7,255 nucleotides of DNA from Vulcanimicrobiota bacterium (GTDB lineage: Bacteria > Vulcanimicrobiota > Vulcanimicrobiia > Vulcanimicrobiales > Vulcanimicrobiaceae), in contig JACRUB010000027.1 in assembly GCA_014305015.1 (NCBI GenBank), positions 1-7,255 on the forward strand, written 5' to 3'. The notes beneath the pieces were generated by a model. The model was not told where the DNA came from. It did no database searches and saw nothing but the letters and a program-made list of their open reading frames with translations. A program made the translations under genes and the position numbers. Positions 6,834 through 7,255 of the stretch are shown piece by piece; positions within the stretch are counted from its first letter, which is position 1, and each line of letters begins with the position of its first letter.

Positions 6834-7255
6834 ATGAAGATTTCGACCATGCGCTTTGTTGCGCTCGCACTTTTCTCTGTGCTGTTGCTTCCGTCGCTGG
6901 GCTTGGCCGCATCCACGCCTCATCCCAAGCCGAGGCCGTTGCCGACGCCGCACCTACCGAAGGTGGCGCTGCACACGGAATTCAACGTCGAACTCAATCA
7001 TTTGGGCCAGGTTGTGCGCGTGAAATCTGGCAAAGAATGCTCGAACCCCACCTTCAATGCACAGACGTACGGCAATGTGCTTCAAATTTTCGTGCGGCAT
7101 CCGGATGGCACGGCAACGGTCGGCATGTACAAGATCACCTACGATTACAATCCGAAAACGCAGACCGTAAAGCGCGGCGTGCATTTGCTCTCCCAGGGGT
7201 GCTATTGGGCCGACGAACAATTTGCCGCAAACCAGATGATGTACCAGGACCGCAA
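6834..7255 (+). CDS. Secreted hypothetical protein with proline-rich linker, cut by right edge
   Basis: 140 codons are visible; the 3' end is missing. Residues 1-25 form a signal peptide (MKISTMRFVALALFSVLLLP then SLGLA, likely cleaved near Ala25-Ala26). Residues 27-43 are a proline-rich linker (STPHPKPRPLPTPHLPK). A beta-rich globular part follows, with FNVELNHLGQVVRVKSGKEC (50-69), TYGNVLQIFVRHPDG and a YKITYDYNPKTQTVKRGVHL segment, then GCYW. Cys69 and Cys123 could form a disulfide in an oxidising compartment. The spacing signal-proline linker-beta domain, and the LGQVVRV strand, vaguely recall TonB C-terminal or carboxypeptidase-like folds, but I do not recognise a family. ATG 6834 has AAGGGA 3 bases upstream; a second ATG (6849) lacks one. 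It follows the zinc-ribbon gene by 7 bases. The call as a secreted protein is good; the function is unknown. Confidence 0.8.
   Translation, partial: MKISTMRFVALALFSVLLLPSLGLAASTPHPKPRPLPTPHLPKVALHTEFNVELNHLGQVVRVKSGKECSNPTFNAQTYGNVLQIFVRHPDGTATVGMYKITYDYNPKTQTVKRGVHLLSQGCYWADEQFAANQMMYQDR

Noticed and set aside
6954..7220. 88-codon minus-strand frame at the right edge
   Set aside because: It lies opposite the secreted protein, which has a signal peptide, a Shine-Dalgarno and coupling to the previous gene.
1..7255. CRISPR arrays, tRNA or rRNA genes, insertion sequences, phage genes
   Set aside because: No regularly spaced repeats, RNA-gene signatures, transposase motifs or terminal repeats were found by reading both strands.

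Overview
The window comes from a bacterial chromosome of moderately high GC (I estimate 55-60% by eye). It is densely coded: seven genes, no RNA genes, no mobile elements, and no intergenic gap longer than about 60 bases. The host cannot be named from this sequence. A secreted alpha-2-macroglobulin-like protein beside housekeeping DNA-repair genes suggests an envelope-bearing (diderm or diderm-like), probably environmental lineage. Compact GC-rich groups such as Eremiobacterota or Acidobacteriota are guesses only.

Left and centre (1 to 6596, all minus strand). Read in the direction of transcription, a tight five-gene run starts at 6596. It contains (i) a secreted, 782-residue macroglobulin-like protein without a thioester domain; (ii) DNA polymerase I (polA); (iii) a small exported DUF192 protein; (iv) a class I SAM-dependent methyltransferase; and (v) the start of formamidopyrimidine-DNA glycosylase (mutM), which runs off the left edge. 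The junctions are a TAATG overlap, an 11-base overlap, a second TAATG overlap and an 8-base (7-8 nt) gap, so the run is very probably one translationally coupled operon. polA and mutM make functional sense together: the glycosylase removes oxidised purines and Pol I fills the resulting gap. The other three genes have no evident repair role.

Right (6656 to 7255, plus strand). A divergent pair is transcribed away from the operon. The first gene encodes a 56-residue zinc-ribbon protein with a GTG start. Seven bases later comes a secreted protein with a proline-rich linker, cut off by the right edge.

The 59-base divergent gap (6597-6655) is rich in inverted repeats. One hairpin encloses the ribosome-binding site of the macroglobulin-like gene.

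The main points of interest are the thioester-less macroglobulin fused translationally to polA, the degenerate proofreading domain of Pol I, the Shine-Dalgarno-masking hairpin, and the tiny divergent zinc-ribbon gene with its secreted partner. Nothing here is clearly a new defence or mobile system.
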